From the NCBI RefSeq assembly GCF_030269125.1, contig NZ_BSSM01000016.1, positions 1 to 64,000 on the forward strand: a stretch of DNA of 64,000 bases. The letters run 5' to 3'. Origin of the DNA: Streptomyces hygroscopicus subsp. hygroscopicus (GTDB lineage: Bacteria; Actinomycetota; Actinomycetes; Streptomycetales; Streptomycetaceae). Of the stretch, positions 1-10,537 are shown one piece after another. The notes under the pieces were generated by a model, which did not search any database, had not been told where the DNA came from, and worked only from the letters and a program-made list of their open reading frames with translations. The first letter of the stretch is position 1. Each line of letters begins with the position of its first letter. The position numbers were made by a program, and so were the translations under genes.

Positions 1-721
1 GGTAGACGACGTCGAAGCCCATCTCCGCGATCGCCCGCAGGCGCCGGGCCGCGGTGCGGAAGGTGCCGTGGGGCCGCTCGGCGGTGCCCTCGCTGCGCGG
101 GAAGAACTCGTACCAGGAGCCGTAGAGCGCGCGCTCCCGCTCCACCAGCAGCGGCATCGGGTCGGAGGCGGTGACCAACTCCCGCAGCGGGTAACGGTCC
201 AGGACCTCCCGCACGGAGGGCGACAGCGCGGGCCTGAGGCGCTCGTGGACCGAGCGGGAGTCGTCGCCGAGGGCGTGGGCCGCGGCCGTCACCAGGTCCC
301 GCTCCGGGCCCTTCGGCACACCGGCGGCGGCCCGCTCGTACAGCTCGGCGCCCTCCTCCAGGACCAGCCCCGTGTCGATCCCGGCGGGCACCTTCGCCGC
401 GGCGGTGTGCCGCCAGGTCGCCAGCGGATGGCTCCATGCCTCCACGCGGAAGGTCCAACGGCCCGTCGTGTCCGGGGTGACGTCGGCGCCCCACACATCG
501 CTGCCGGGGGACACCTCGCGCATCGGCGTCCAGGGGCCGCGCCGGCCCCTCGGATCGCGCAGGACCACATTGGCGCCGACGGCATCGTGCCCCTCCCGGA
601 ACACCGTGGCGGTGACCTGGAAGGTCTCCCCGGCCACCGCCTTCGCCGGGCGCCTTCCGCACTCCACGGCCGGCCGGACGTCACGTACCGGTACACGGCC
701 GATGGCCGGGGTCCTGCGCAT
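1..721 (-). CDS. glgE: GlgE, alpha-1,4-glucan:maltose-1-phosphate maltosyltransferase (N-terminal part)
   Basis: The gene runs off the left edge, so only the first ~240 residues are present. The ATG at 721 is preceded by a near-perfect ribosome binding site (GGAGGTGA). The translation has the GlgE N-terminal beta-sandwich and helical features: an early RIPVxDVxPxVECG-like segment, then GADVTPDTTGRWTFRVEAWS and a start of the GH13 barrel (GTFRTAARRLRAIAEMGFDV). GlgE transfers maltosyl units from maltose-1-phosphate to alpha-glucan in the cytoplasm (GlgE pathway from trehalose). The DUF5133 gene lies just upstream on the same strand, and a glgX operon is divergent. The catalytic residues are outside the window. 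Identification is firm; length and integrity of the rest cannot be judged. Confidence 0.93.
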   Translation of the reverse strand, partial: MRRTPAIGRVPVRDVRPAVECGRRPAKAVAGETFQVTATVFREGHDAVGANVVLRDPRGRRGPWTPMREVSPGSDVWGADVTPDTTGRWTFRVEAWSHPLATWRHTAAAKVPAGIDTGLVLEEGAELYERAAAGVPKGPERDLVTAAAHALGDDSRSVHERLRPALSPSVREVLDRYPLRELVTASDPMPLLVERERALYGSWYEFFPRSEGTAERPHGTFRTAARRLRAIAEMGFDVVY

Positions 722-830
722 GTATCTCACCTCCGCCGTGCGCGAAGCCGGGCACCGGCCCGGCTTCGCGATCCGAGAGCGGGGCCGGCCCGAGCCGGTC
801 CCCGAAGGGAACGCCTTGTACGGTGCCAGC

Positions 831-1130
831 TCAGGGGCTCGGCGCCGTGGAACGCCGCTCCGAAGCGGGCGTCCTTCGCACCGAACGGCGCGACTTCGGC
901 CGTCCGTCCTGCTCGCGCAGATAGGTGGCCAGACTCGTGCGCAGATAGCGCTCCGCCGCGTCCGCCGCCTCGCGGGCACAGCGTTTGCCCATCAGGACGC
1001 ACAAGGTGTACCCCGAGTCCTCGAACGTGGCCCGGACCCTGCGGTCGTACGGCGAGGCAAGCATCACGCGCTCCCACGCCCGGTATCGCCGCAGCTGCCG
1101 GGCCACTTCGGCCTTGGCGGGTAGCAGCAT
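831..1130 (-). CDS. DUF5133 domain-containing protein
   Basis: A 99-residue protein. The ATG at 1130 has GGAGAG about 6 bases upstream; an in-frame GTG at 1142 is possible but has no better site. The segment LLPAKAEVARQLRRYRAWE followed by Tyr-Asp, an ALCVLMGKR-like stretch and an Ala/Glu-rich helix is the pattern I know from DUF5133 proteins of streptomycetes, whose function is not established. The C-terminus is Arg/Ser-rich and looks disordered. It lies 109 bases upstream of glgE on the same strand and may be cotranscribed, which only loosely suggests a link to glucan or stationary-phase physiology. Confidence 0.75.
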   Translation of the reverse strand: MLLPAKAEVARQLRRYRAWERVMLASPYDRRVRATFEDSGYTLCVLMGKRCAREAADAAERYLRTSLATYLREQDGRPKSRRSVRRTPASERRSTAPSP

Positions 1131-1433
1131 GGCCCTCTCCACCCTCCACGCACTCGACTGGGCGCGTTCCCGACGGTCGGGTGGCGCCGCCCAGGGGTGG
1201 GCGCGGCACCGTTACGGCGATCGAGGCTTTCACTCATGGTGCACGGGTGACGACGCAGCGTCTTGTTGGAGCTTCAACCATTGGGGCCGGTGTGTGCTCG
1301 TGTTGCACGAATGGCGTAGCGGCCGCACCGTTGGAGGTGACTCAGAAGCGATCACCGCTCACGCTGTGTGTCCGGGATCCCTCCCGGACAGGGCGAGGGG
1401 AGCGAGAGCTTCGCCGGTGAGGAGCAAGCGACG
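1131..1433. other. Divergent intergenic region between DUF5133/glgE and the Pep2A-like/glgX operon
   Basis: These 303 bases hold the promoters for both directions. I see no gene. An imperfect dyad at 1265-1278 (GTTGGAGCTTCAAC; GTTG/CAAC arms around AGCT, one mismatched pair) could be a regulator site, but nothing ties it to a known family. No clear -35/-10 pair stands out. It is the natural place to look for maltose/trehalose or developmental control of the flanking glucan genes. Confidence 0.4.
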
Positions 1434-1942
1434 ATGAAGACCGCAGTGCCCTGCTACTACCACCTCGACGTGGAAGTCAGCCCGGAACGGGTGGGACAGG
1501 TCAGCCGCATCCTGGCCGCCCACCTCCGCCACTGGGACCTCGACAATCTCGTGGCCCCCGTCTGCCGCGGCGCCGAACTGCTGCTGCGGGCGATCGACCA
1601 GCACGCCAGTGACAAGCACACCTCCATCGAGATGTGGTGGAACGGACAGCACCTCATCACCGCCTTCGGCGACGACGACCCCGAGCTGCGCCCGGACCAG
1701 GATCTGCGGGCCTGCCTCGCGGACATCGCCGCCATGAGCGACGGTTGGGGCTGCTGCGCCTCCGAGACCGGCAGCAAGATCATCTGGTTCTCGCAGCGGG
1801 CCCGCGCCGGCGAACGGGTGCCGCTGGTGCCGCTGCCGCCGGAGCCGTTCCTGAGCACGGGCCTGCACGAGCCGCGCCAGCATCAGGTGGCCGTCCTGGC
1901 CGCCCCCGCGCCCGCGGGTGACGACGCCCTGGAGGGCAGCCG

Positions 1943-1946
<4 letters not shown>
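1434..1946 (+). CDS. Pep2A-like conserved protein, degenerate HATPase fold
   Basis: A 170-residue protein; the ATG at 1434 follows GAGGAGC about 8 bases upstream. Its core (CRGAELLLRAIDQHAS, then IEMWW and ITAFGDDDPE) resembles the HATPase_c_2 fold of anti-sigma and regulatory ATPases, but the N-box and glycine boxes are eroded, so ATP binding is doubtful. I recall similar proteins beside glgE/glgX clusters in Streptomyces under names like 'pep a2'; that name is from memory. The stop overlaps the glgX start by four bases (GTGA), so the two are translationally coupled. The role is probably accessory to storage-glucan metabolism; the biochemical function is unknown. Confidence 0.75.
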
Positions 1947-4093
<2,147 letters not shown>

Positions 4094-4113
4094 CCAGGGA
4101 CGACACACGGCGC

Positions 4114-4133
4114 CGCGCCCCGCACGGGGCGCG
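4114..4133. terminator. Bidirectional hairpin between convergent glgX and VOC genes
   Basis: CGCGCCCC at 4114-4121 pairs with GGGGCGCG at 4126-4133 around a 4-base loop. It lies in the 45-base gap between two converging stop codons. No U-tract, as is usual in streptomycetes. Confidence 0.6.
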
Positions 4134-4138
4134 CCGGG

Positions 4139-4969
4139 TCAGCGGGCGGGCCGGGACATCACCGTGAACTGGGCGCCGTCCGCGTCCCGCAGGATCGCCT
4201 CCTTCTCGTCCTCCTTCAGGACGCTGCCCCCGTGTTTCTCCGCCGCTCGGGCGCATCCCGAGACGTCCGCCACCGCGAAGTGGATCTGCCAGTGCGGGCG
4301 GACGGAAGGGTCCGGCGCCGCCTCCACGGCGCCCGAGTCGATGCGCGCCACGGCGTCCCCCCGGCTGCGCAGCACCACCTCGTCACCGTCGTACTCCACC
4401 TCGCAGCACCCGGGTTCACCCGACGCCCAGTCGAGGATCTCGCCGTAGAACATCGCGGAGTCGAAGGCGTCGCGGGTGTGCAGCCGGATGAACGTGGGCG
4501 CGGCCCGCCGCCACGCCTCCCAGTTGGAGACCAGTTCCCCCTGCCAGATCCCGAACGTCGCCCCGTCGCGGTCGGCGAGCAGCGCGGCCCGGCCCGGCGG
4601 GAAGGACAGCGGTCCGACCGCCGCCGTACCACCCCGCTCCCGTGCCCGCGCCACCGCGACATCCGCGTCCGGCACCGCGAAGTACGGCGTCCACGCCACC
4701 GCCATCTGCCACATCGAGGCCACCGCGGCGATCCCGGCCACCGGCACCCCGTCCGCCAGCGCGACCCGGAAGTGCTCGCCGAGCTTGGCCCCGCGCCAGC
4801 GCCAGCCCAGTACGGCCGTGTAGAAGTCCTGGGTGGCCTGGAGGTCACGGCTGGTGAGGCTCACCCAGCACGGTGCGCCGAAGACGGACTGCGTGGAGAC
4901 GACCTCCCGGGTGCGCGGCCCGTGCCCGGTACCGCTCGCTCCGTCGCTGACAGGGGGTTCTTCGTTCAT
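4139..4969 (-). CDS. VOC (glyoxalase/bleomycin-resistance fold) family protein, two domains
   Basis: A 276-residue protein starting at ATG 4969. Two VOC modules are visible, ~residues 33-150 (CWVSLTSRDLQATQDFYTAV...GWRW) and ~160-275 (FIRLHTRDAFDSAMFYGEIL...IHFAVADVSG). The paired beta-alpha-beta-beta-beta modules form a metal-binding or small-molecule-binding cavity. Substrate cannot be told; members include dioxygenases, antibiotic-binding proteins and many unknowns. No signal peptide, so it is cytoplasmic. It is monocistronic, converging on glgX. Confidence 0.85.
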   Translation of the reverse strand: MNEEPPVSDGASGTGHGPRTREVVSTQSVFGAPCWVSLTSRDLQATQDFYTAVLGWRWRGAKLGEHFRVALADGVPVAGIAAVASMWQMAVAWTPYFAVPDADVAVARARERGGTAAVGPLSFPPGRAALLADRDGATFGIWQGELVSNWEAWRRAAPTFIRLHTRDAFDSAMFYGEILDWASGEPGCCEVEYDGDEVVLRSRGDAVARIDSGAVEAAPDPSVRPHWQIHFAVADVSGCARAAEKHGGSVLKEDEKEAILRDADGAQFTVMSRPAR

Positions 4970-5096
4970 GGCGGTCGTGTCCTGCTTTCGGGGGCCGGGG
5001 GGACCGGTCTGGTTCCAGTGTCCGACCGGAAGCGGGTGGGGCGCCTGTCGAGTACCCCCGGTGGCAGGGGAACAGGCCGCTGCGCACGATGGAGGC

Positions 5097-5489
5097 ATGG
5101 CAGAGAGTGAGCCGGAGCGGATCGCCGCCCTGGAGGCCGAGGTCGACCAGCTGAAGCGGGCCGTGACCTCGCACGCCGTGGTCGACCAGGCGATCGGCAT
5201 GATGGTGGCGTTCGGCCGCGTCACCCCGCGGCAGGGCTGGGAGGTACTGCGGGACGTCTCCCAGCACACCAACATCAAGCTGCGCAACGTCGCCGAACTG
5301 GTCCTGATCTGGGGCCGCAGGGGCGAGTTCCCGTACGAGATCGGCGCGGCCCTGGAGGACGCCCTGGACCGGTACGGGCGCGCCCGCACACCCGGCGGCG
5401 ACCCGGAACCCGTGCCCGCCCCCGAGGAGCCGGTACCCGCGCCCGAGCAGCCGGCCGCGCCCGCCCCCGGCCGGACCGGCTCGCCCTGA
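5097..5489 (+). CDS. ANTAR domain-containing putative RNA-binding regulator
   Basis: A 130-residue protein. Residues ~10-28 are a coiled coil (ALEAEVDQLKRAVTSH) leading into an ANTAR three-helix domain (VDQAIGMMVAFGRVTPRQGW, then the LRNVAELV segment). ANTAR domains bind paired hairpins in nascent RNA and act as antiterminators. The C-terminal ~40 residues are a Pro-Glu-rich tail, probably disordered. There is no GAF or receiver domain, so a sensory partner would be separate. The start is ATG 5097; a GGAGG sits only one base upstream, an unusually short spacing, so the mRNA may be leaderless or poorly translated. Confidence 0.85.
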   Translation: MAESEPERIAALEAEVDQLKRAVTSHAVVDQAIGMMVAFGRVTPRQGWEVLRDVSQHTNIKLRNVAELVLIWGRRGEFPYEIGAALEDALDRYGRARTPGGDPEPVPAPEEPVPAPEQPAAPAPGRTGSP

Positions 5490-5501
5490 GGCGGGGCGGC
5501 C

Positions 5502-6308
5502 TCACCGCGTCGCCTCCGACAGCAGCTCCTCCCGCAGCCGGTCGAAGCACCCGCTGAGCAGCCGCGACACGTGCATCTGCGAGATACCCAGCTGCTGCGC
5601 GATCCTGCTCTGCGTCATCCCGCGGAAGAACCGCAGGTAGAGAATGGTGCGCTCACGCTCGGGCAGTGCCGCGAGACACGGCTTGACGGCCGCCCGGTCC
5701 ACCACGAGGTCGTACCCGGGGTCCGGCCCGCCCAGCGAGTCCCCGAGGGCGTAACCGTCCGTCCCCGCCACCTCGGCGTCCAGGGACAGCGCGGAGAAGC
5801 ACTCCAGCGCCTCCATCCCGGTGCGCACCTCGTCCTCTTCGAGCCGGGTGTGCGCGGCTATCTCGGCCACCGTGGGCGGCCGGCCCGGCGTGGACTGGGA
5901 CAGCTCCTTGACCGCCGTGCGGACCCGGTTGCGCAGGTCCTGGACCCGGCGGGGCACGTGCAGGGTCCACATGTGGTCGCGGAAGTGCCGCTTGATCTCA
6001 CCGGTGATGGTGGGCACCGCGTACGCCTCGAAGGCGCGGCCGCGCGCGGGGTCGTAATGGTCGACGGCCTTCACCAGGCCCAGCGCGGCCACCTGGTACA
6101 GGTCCTCCAGGGACTCCCCGCGACCGCGGAACCGCACGGCGATCCGCTCGGCCATGGGCAGCCACAGCCGGACCAGTTCGTCCCGCAGCGCCCGGCGCTC
6201 GGGGCCGTCGGGCATCTCCACGAGCCGTTCGAAGGACTCGCCCGTGTCGGGCGCGTCGTCATGTGGATGGGGGTGAGACCTGGGGTTGGTGCTGCCAGTG
6301 ACACGCAT
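5502..6308 (-). CDS. SigB/SigF/SigG-family RNA polymerase sigma factor
   Basis: A 268-residue group 3 sigma factor; ATG 6308 has GAGGTG 7-8 bases upstream. Region 2 is clear (ESLEDLYQVAALGLVKAVDH, FEAYAVPTITGEIKRHFRD), region 3 follows (VPRRVQDLRNRVRTAVKELS) and region 4 carries the helix-turn-helix (MTQSRIAQQLGISQMHVSRL). Such factors control general stress and sporulation in streptomycetes and are held by anti-sigma kinases. No anti-sigma gene adjoins it; HATPase-containing genes elsewhere in the window are not obviously linked. The leader has a His/Pro/Asp-rich stretch of no known role. Confidence 0.95.
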   Translation of the reverse strand: MRVTGSTNPRSHPHPHDDAPDTGESFERLVEMPDGPERRALRDELVRLWLPMAERIAVRFRGRGESLEDLYQVAALGLVKAVDHYDPARGRAFEAYAVPTITGEIKRHFRDHMWTLHVPRRVQDLRNRVRTAVKELSQSTPGRPPTVAEIAAHTRLEEDEVRTGMEALECFSALSLDAEVAGTDGYALGDSLGGPDPGYDLVVDRAAVKPCLAALPERERTILYLRFFRGMTQSRIAQQLGISQMHVSRLLSGCFDRLREELLSEATR

Positions 6309-6541
6309 CGCGCGCACCTCTCTCGCCGGTGCTGGATGGACAGACACCGTGGGAGGCGCGCGCTTGCTCGGGAAACGGAGACTGGGCGTCAGGCCGCGCG
6401 GCGGCCGGCTCCCACGGAAGTGCCTCCTGTCCGAAGCACGTAGGTGCTCTTTCCCGCTCACGGACATCGCGAAACAAATCACCGCATACAGGAAAAACAG
6501 TGCGATCGCCTTGACCGCTTCCGGAGCCGCCCGACGGGCGC

Positions 6542-6560
6542 TACCTCTGTAGCAGAGTTA
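6542..6560. promoter_or_regulatory. Inverted repeat, probable MarR operator
   Basis: TACCTCTG-TAG-CAGAGTTA: 8-base arms with one mismatch around a 3-base centre, ending 10 bases before the GTG of the MarR gene at 6571. Position over the likely promoter/start and the MarR-typical size suggest autorepression of the MarR-ABC operon. Binding is inferred. Confidence 0.6.
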
Positions 6561-6570
6561 ATCTCCGGAC

Positions 6571-7134
6571 GTGGAGGACGAAGCGCTGCGCGGGCGCGGC
6601 CGGGAGACGCCGCCCGGCGCCCCGGAGACCTTCCCGGCGGAGCTGGCCGACGCGCTCGTCGGCGTCCAGCGGCTGATCCGGCGCCGGCTGCGCGGGGGCC
6701 TCGCCGGGCCCCGGCCGCGCGGTGCCGAGGTGGAACTGCTGCGCCTGGTCGAGTCCCGGCCCGGCATCGGCGTCTCGGAGGCGGCCAGGGAACTGCACCT
6801 GGCGAGCAACTCCGTGTCGACGCTGGTCAACCAGCTCGTACGGGACGCGTACCTGGTGCGGGAGACCAACCCCGCCGACCGCCGGGCCGCGCGACTGCGG
6901 CTGACCGGGGCCGCCGAGAAGCGCCTGGAGGACTGGCACCGCCGCCGCGCCGAACTGGTCGGCCGCAACCTCGACCGCCTGGACGAGGCGGACCAGGCGG
7001 CCCTGCGCGCCGCCCTCCCGGCCCTGCGCCGGCTGGCCGGCCGGCTGCGTGAGGAGACCGGGGAGCCCGTGACCACGCCGGCCGGGGCGGGACCCGTCCG
7101 TGAGGCACCCTGGACGGAGGGCACGCCATCATGA
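6571..7134 (+). CDS. MarR-family transcriptional regulator of an ABC exporter operon
   Basis: A 187-residue winged-helix regulator. HTH region ~70-110 (IGVSEAARELHLASNSVSTL) and wing (NPADRRAARLRLT) are clear. The GTG start at 6571 has little ribosome binding site, and the operator-like dyad ends 10 bases upstream, so a leaderless transcript is plausible. Its stop overlaps the ABC ATPase start by four bases (ATGA). MarR proteins of this layout normally repress their own exporter operon and release on binding the exported or a related compound; the ligand here is unknown. Confidence 0.92.
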   Translation: MEDEALRGRGRETPPGAPETFPAELADALVGVQRLIRRRLRGGLAGPRPRGAEVELLRLVESRPGIGVSEAARELHLASNSVSTLVNQLVRDAYLVRETNPADRRAARLRLTGAAEKRLEDWHRRRAELVGRNLDRLDEADQAALRAALPALRRLAGRLREETGEPVTTPAGAGPVREAPWTEGTPS

Positions 7135-8024
7135 CCACCGACCCGGCGGGACCGACCGCCACCACCGCTCCGGCCACCGCCGCGGGCGAGGCGGCCACCG
7201 CCCCCGCCGAGGCCGTCAGCTGCACCGGGCTCACCTACGCCTTCGGCGAGACCAGGGCCGTCGACGGGCTTGACCTGGGCGTCCGCCAGGGTGAGGTGTT
7301 CGGACTGCTCGGACCGAACGGCGCCGGCAAGACCACCACCATCCGCTGCGTCACCACCCTGCTGCCGGTCCCCGCGGGCATGGTCCGCGTCTTCGGGCAC
7401 GACGCCGCCAAGGAGCGCATGGGAGTGCGCCGCCTGCTCGGCTACGTCCCGCAGCAGCTGTCCGCCGACGGCGGGCTCACCGGACGCGAGAACGTCGCCC
7501 TGTTCGCGCGCGTCTTCGACGTGCCGCGTCGCGAGCGTACCGCCCGGGTGGACCAGGCGCTCGCCGCCGTCGGCCTCTCCGACGCCGCCGAACGACTCGC
7601 CGGCACCTACTCGGGCGGCATGGTCCGCCGCCTCGAACTCGCCCAGGCCCTGGTCAGCGCGCCCCGGCTGCTGATCCTCGACGAGCCGACCGTCGGTCTC
7701 GACCCGATCGCCCGCACCGGCGTGTGGGAGCACGTCAACGCCGTGCGCGAGGCGACCGGCATGACCGTCCTCGTCACCACCCACCACATGGACGAGGCCG
7801 ACCAGTACTGCGACCGGGTCGGCCTGATGCACCGCGGCCGCGTCCGCGCCCTCGGCACCCCCGAGGAACTGCGCCGGGGCCTCGCCGAACGCAAGGGCAC
7901 CGACACCCTGCCCACGCTCGAGGACGTCTTCCGCGACGTCGCCGGCAGCGGCCTCGACGACAACACCGGAGGAGGTTTCCGTGAAGTCCGGAGCACCCGC
8001 CGCACCGCACGCCGCGTCGGCTGA
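7131..8024 (+). CDS. ABC transporter ATP-binding protein, DrrA type
   Basis: A 297-residue ATPase. Walker A GPNGAGKTT is at residues 61-69, signature SGGM at 161-164, Walker B LLILDEPT at 180-187 and the H-loop VTTHHMDEAD around 216-223. The C-terminal extension after the LEDVF motif is typical of the DrrA/daunorubicin-resistance subfamily, which pairs with a single DrrB-like permease for drug or lipid export. An Ala/Thr-rich N-terminal leader of ~28 residues precedes the fold. Translation is coupled to the upstream MarR gene, and the 3' end overlaps the permease by 44 bases. Confidence 0.96.
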   Translation: MTTDPAGPTATTAPATAAGEAATAPAEAVSCTGLTYAFGETRAVDGLDLGVRQGEVFGLLGPNGAGKTTTIRCVTTLLPVPAGMVRVFGHDAAKERMGVRRLLGYVPQQLSADGGLTGRENVALFARVFDVPRRERTARVDQALAAVGLSDAAERLAGTYSGGMVRRLELAQALVSAPRLLILDEPTVGLDPIARTGVWEHVNAVREATGMTVLVTTHHMDEADQYCDRVGLMHRGRVRALGTPEELRRGLAERKGTDTLPTLEDVFRDVAGSGLDDNTGGGFREVRSTRRTARRVG

Positions 8025-8844
8025 CCGCACCCCCGGCGAGGACACCGCGCTGCTGCTCAGCCCCCCGGTGCCGCGCGCCGGCTGGCGGCTGCCGCCGGCC
8101 CGCGTGCTCGCCCTGTGCACCGTGGAACTGCAGAAGCTGCGCCACGACCGCACCGAGCTGTACACCCGGGCCGTCCAGCCCGCTCTGTGGCTGCTGATCT
8201 TCGGTCAGACCTTCACCCGGATCCGGGCGATCCCCACCGGCGGCATCCCGTACATCGACTACATGGCGCCCGGCATCATCGCCCAGTCCGCCATGTTCGT
8301 CGCGATCTTCTACGGCATCCAGATCATCTGGGAGCGCGACGCGGGCATCCTGAGCAAGCTGCTCGTCACCCCGACCCCGCGTTCGGCGCTGATCACCGGC
8401 AAGGCGTTCGCGGCCGGCGTGAAGTCGCTGGTGCAGGCGATCGTCGTGATCGTCATCGCCGCCGTGCTCGGCGTCGCCCTGACCTGGAACCCGCTGAAGC
8501 TGCTCGGCGTCGCCCTCGCGGTGGTCCTCGCCTCCGTGTTCTTCTCCTGCCTCTCGATGACCATCGCGGGCATCGTGCTCAGCCGCGACCGGCTGATGGG
8601 TTTCGGACAGGCGATCACCATGCCGCTGTTCTTCGGGTCCAACGCCCTGTATCCCGTCTCCGTGATGCCGGGCTGGCTCCAGGCGGTCAGCAAGGTCAAT
8701 CCGCTGAGCTACCAAGTCGACGCGCTGCGCGGGCTGCTGCTCGGCACGCCCTCGCATCCGGCCGCGGACTTCGGGGTGCTGACGATCGCGGCCGCGCTCG
8801 GCATCACCGCGGCCTCCGCACTGCTCGGCCGGCTGGCCCGGTGA
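7981..8844 (+). CDS. ABC-2 type transporter permease, DrrB type
   Basis: A 287-residue membrane protein; GTG 7981 is preceded by GGAGGAGG, the strongest site in the operon, inside the ATPase gene. About six transmembrane segments are visible (e.g. YMAPGIIAQSAMFVAIFYGI, VIVIAAVLGVAL), with the family-typical VNPLSYQVDALRGLL motif near the end. With the ATPase it should form a dimeric exporter at the cytoplasmic membrane. Substrate unknown. Confidence 0.94.
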   Translation: MKSGAPAAPHAASADRTPGEDTALLLSPPVPRAGWRLPPARVLALCTVELQKLRHDRTELYTRAVQPALWLLIFGQTFTRIRAIPTGGIPYIDYMAPGIIAQSAMFVAIFYGIQIIWERDAGILSKLLVTPTPRSALITGKAFAAGVKSLVQAIVVIVIAAVLGVALTWNPLKLLGVALAVVLASVFFSCLSMTIAGIVLSRDRLMGFGQAITMPLFFGSNALYPVSVMPGWLQAVSKVNPLSYQVDALRGLLLGTPSHPAADFGVLTIAAALGITAASALLGRLAR

Positions 8845-8977
8845 TCTTGCCGGGGAACGTGATGTGCGGCACGCGCCGCGGCGCGCCGGAAAGCGGCTCG
8901 GGAGGATTCTTCCTGGGCAGCGCTGTGATCGACGATCAAAGCGGGCGAACCCCCTGGGCACGGCGCATTCCGCTCAT

Positions 8978-9007
8978 TTGACAGTGCGCTGAGCCCACAG
9001 ATAGACA
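8978..9007 (+). promoter_or_regulatory. Probable vegetative promoter
   Basis: TTGACA at 8978-8983 and TAGACA at 9002-9007 are separated by 18 bases, a close match to the HrdB-type consensus. The downstream gene starts at 9029 with GAGAGGGG in between, giving a short leader. Confidence 0.6.
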
Positions 9008-9028
9008 CTCGGGGTCGAGAGGGGCACT

Positions 9029-9553
9029 GTGTACGAGCCGAACGTGGTCGGGGACTGGCAGGAGTACGAGGAGCATGCCGGTCTGCGGGTCCGCGTCCAC
9101 CGCCTGGAGGCGGCCGAACCGCCGCGCGGACGCGACGACGCCGCGGCCGGGCTGACGTATTTCAGTGTCCGGGTGACGATCGAGAACCGCGGCACGCGGC
9201 ACTTCGGCGTCCACTTGGAGGACGGGCAGATCGACGTCCGCGTCGGCCCGGACGGCGAGGGCGCGTTCATCGACTGGCGCAACTCGCAGTTCATCGAGGG
9301 CTTCGACGTCTATCCGCTGCGCCGGGCCACAGCCGTCCTCTACGCCGCCGCCCCCGAGGCCGCGCTCTGCCATGTGGACGTGCAGGTACAGCTGCGGGTG
9401 GACGAGGAGTGGACCGACCGCCGGCTGTGGGCCGGCGGCACCGGCGTCCTGGAGGCGGGCACCCCCTCCGCCCCCGTGGGTCCCGGGCAGGGCGACCTGG
9501 CCCACCAGGTCAGCGCCTTCCTGAAGGAGCAGACGGAGCGCGGTACCGCCTGA
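9029..9553 (+). CDS. Conserved hypothetical protein, probable beta-sandwich
   Basis: A 174-residue soluble protein that I do not recognise by family. GTG 9029 follows GAGAGGGG. The central part alternates short hydrophobic strands (YFSVRVTIENRGTRHFGVHL, then a VDVQVQLRVDE strand), resembling immunoglobulin-like or DUF4352-like beta-sandwiches; there is no signal peptide or membrane segment. It is monocistronic with its own good promoter and converges on hemC. Confidence 0.75.
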   Translation: MYEPNVVGDWQEYEEHAGLRVRVHRLEAAEPPRGRDDAAAGLTYFSVRVTIENRGTRHFGVHLEDGQIDVRVGPDGEGAFIDWRNSQFIEGFDVYPLRRATAVLYAAAPEAALCHVDVQVQLRVDEEWTDRRLWAGGTGVLEAGTPSAPVGPGQGDLAHQVSAFLKEQTERGTA

Positions 9554-9577
9554 GCCCCGGCTGCTCCCCCGTACCGC

Positions 9578-10519
9578 TCAGTGCGGGATGCCGTCGATGA
9601 TCTCCCGCGCGCCCTGCCGCAGCAGCGCCACCGCGACCGAGGTGCCGAGCGTGGCGGGGTCGAGCCGCCCCGCCCACTCGTGGGCGTTCAGCCGCGTCTT
9701 GCCGTCGGGCGTGAACACACAGGCCCGAAGGGAGAGTTCACCGCTGCCGTCGACGCGCGCGTACCCGGAGATCGGGCTGTTGCAGTGTCCCTGGAGCACG
9801 TGCAGGAACATCCGCTCGGCCGTCGCCTCCCGGTAGGTGTCCGGGTCGCCGAGCCCGCTCACCGCGTCGATCAGCTCGGTGTCGTCCTCCCGGACCTGCA
9901 GGGCGAGGATGCCCGCACCGATCGGCGGCATCATCGTCTCCGGGGACAGCACCTCGCTGATCACATCGGTGCGCCGGATGCGCTCCAGGCCGGCCACCGC
10001 GAGCAGCAGCGCGTCCGCCTCGCCCTCGGCCAGCTTCTGGAGCCGGCGGTTCGCGTTGCCCCGGAACGGCACGCACTCCAGGTGCGGGTGGGTGGCGGCC
10101 AGTTGGGCGATCCTGCGCACCGCGGAGGTGCCGATCCGGGTGCCGGCCGGCAGCTCGTCCAGGGTGAGCCCGCCCGGGTGCACCAGCGCGTCGCGCACGT
10201 CGTCCCGCTTCAGGAACGCGGCGAACACCGTCCCGGCGGGCAGCGGCCGGTCGGCGGGCACGTCCTTCACGCAGTGCACCGCGAGATCCGCGGCCCCGGC
10301 CAGCAGCGCCGCGTCCACCTCCTTGGTGAACGCCCCCTTGCCCTCGACCTGGGCCAGATCGCCCAGCCACTTGTCGCCGGTGGTCTTCACCGGGACGACC
10401 TCGGTGCGCACCCCCGGGTGCAGGGCGGCCAACTCGGCGCGGACCCGCTCGACTTGGGCCAGGGCCATGGGCGAGTCACGGGAGACGATTCGGATCAGTT
10501 CGGGAATCGGCATGCGCAC
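9578..10519 (-). CDS. hemC: Hydroxymethylbilane synthase (porphobilinogen deaminase), HemC
   Basis: A 313-residue enzyme that polymerises four porphobilinogens to hydroxymethylbilane in tetrapyrrole synthesis. Family motifs are present: KTTGDKW, AVHCVKDVP, IGTSAVRR, FRGNANRRL, and the dipyrromethane-cofactor cysteine C246 in GHCNSPI. Start GTG 10519 (GAAGG 8 bases upstream) or the nearby ATG 10513. No other heme gene adjoins it; it follows a DNA ligase gene by 18 bases. That isolation suggests a paralogue of the housekeeping hemC rather than the main copy, an inference that needs the rest of the genome. Confidence 0.95.
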   Translation of the reverse strand: MRMPIPELIRIVSRDSPMALAQVERVRAELAALHPGVRTEVVPVKTTGDKWLGDLAQVEGKGAFTKEVDAALLAGAADLAVHCVKDVPADRPLPAGTVFAAFLKRDDVRDALVHPGGLTLDELPAGTRIGTSAVRRIAQLAATHPHLECVPFRGNANRRLQKLAEGEADALLLAVAGLERIRRTDVISEVLSPETMMPPIGAGILALQVREDDTELIDAVSGLGDPDTYREATAERMFLHVLQGHCNSPISGYARVDGSGELSLRACVFTPDGKTRLNAHEWAGRLDPATLGTSVAVALLRQGAREIIDGIPH

Positions 10520-10537
10520 ACGATAGACCTTCGGGCC

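Noticed and set aside
4833..5096. Upstream extension of the ANTAR protein
   Set aside because: The extra 88 residues overlap the VOC gene start antisense and have no ANTAR-family counterpart.
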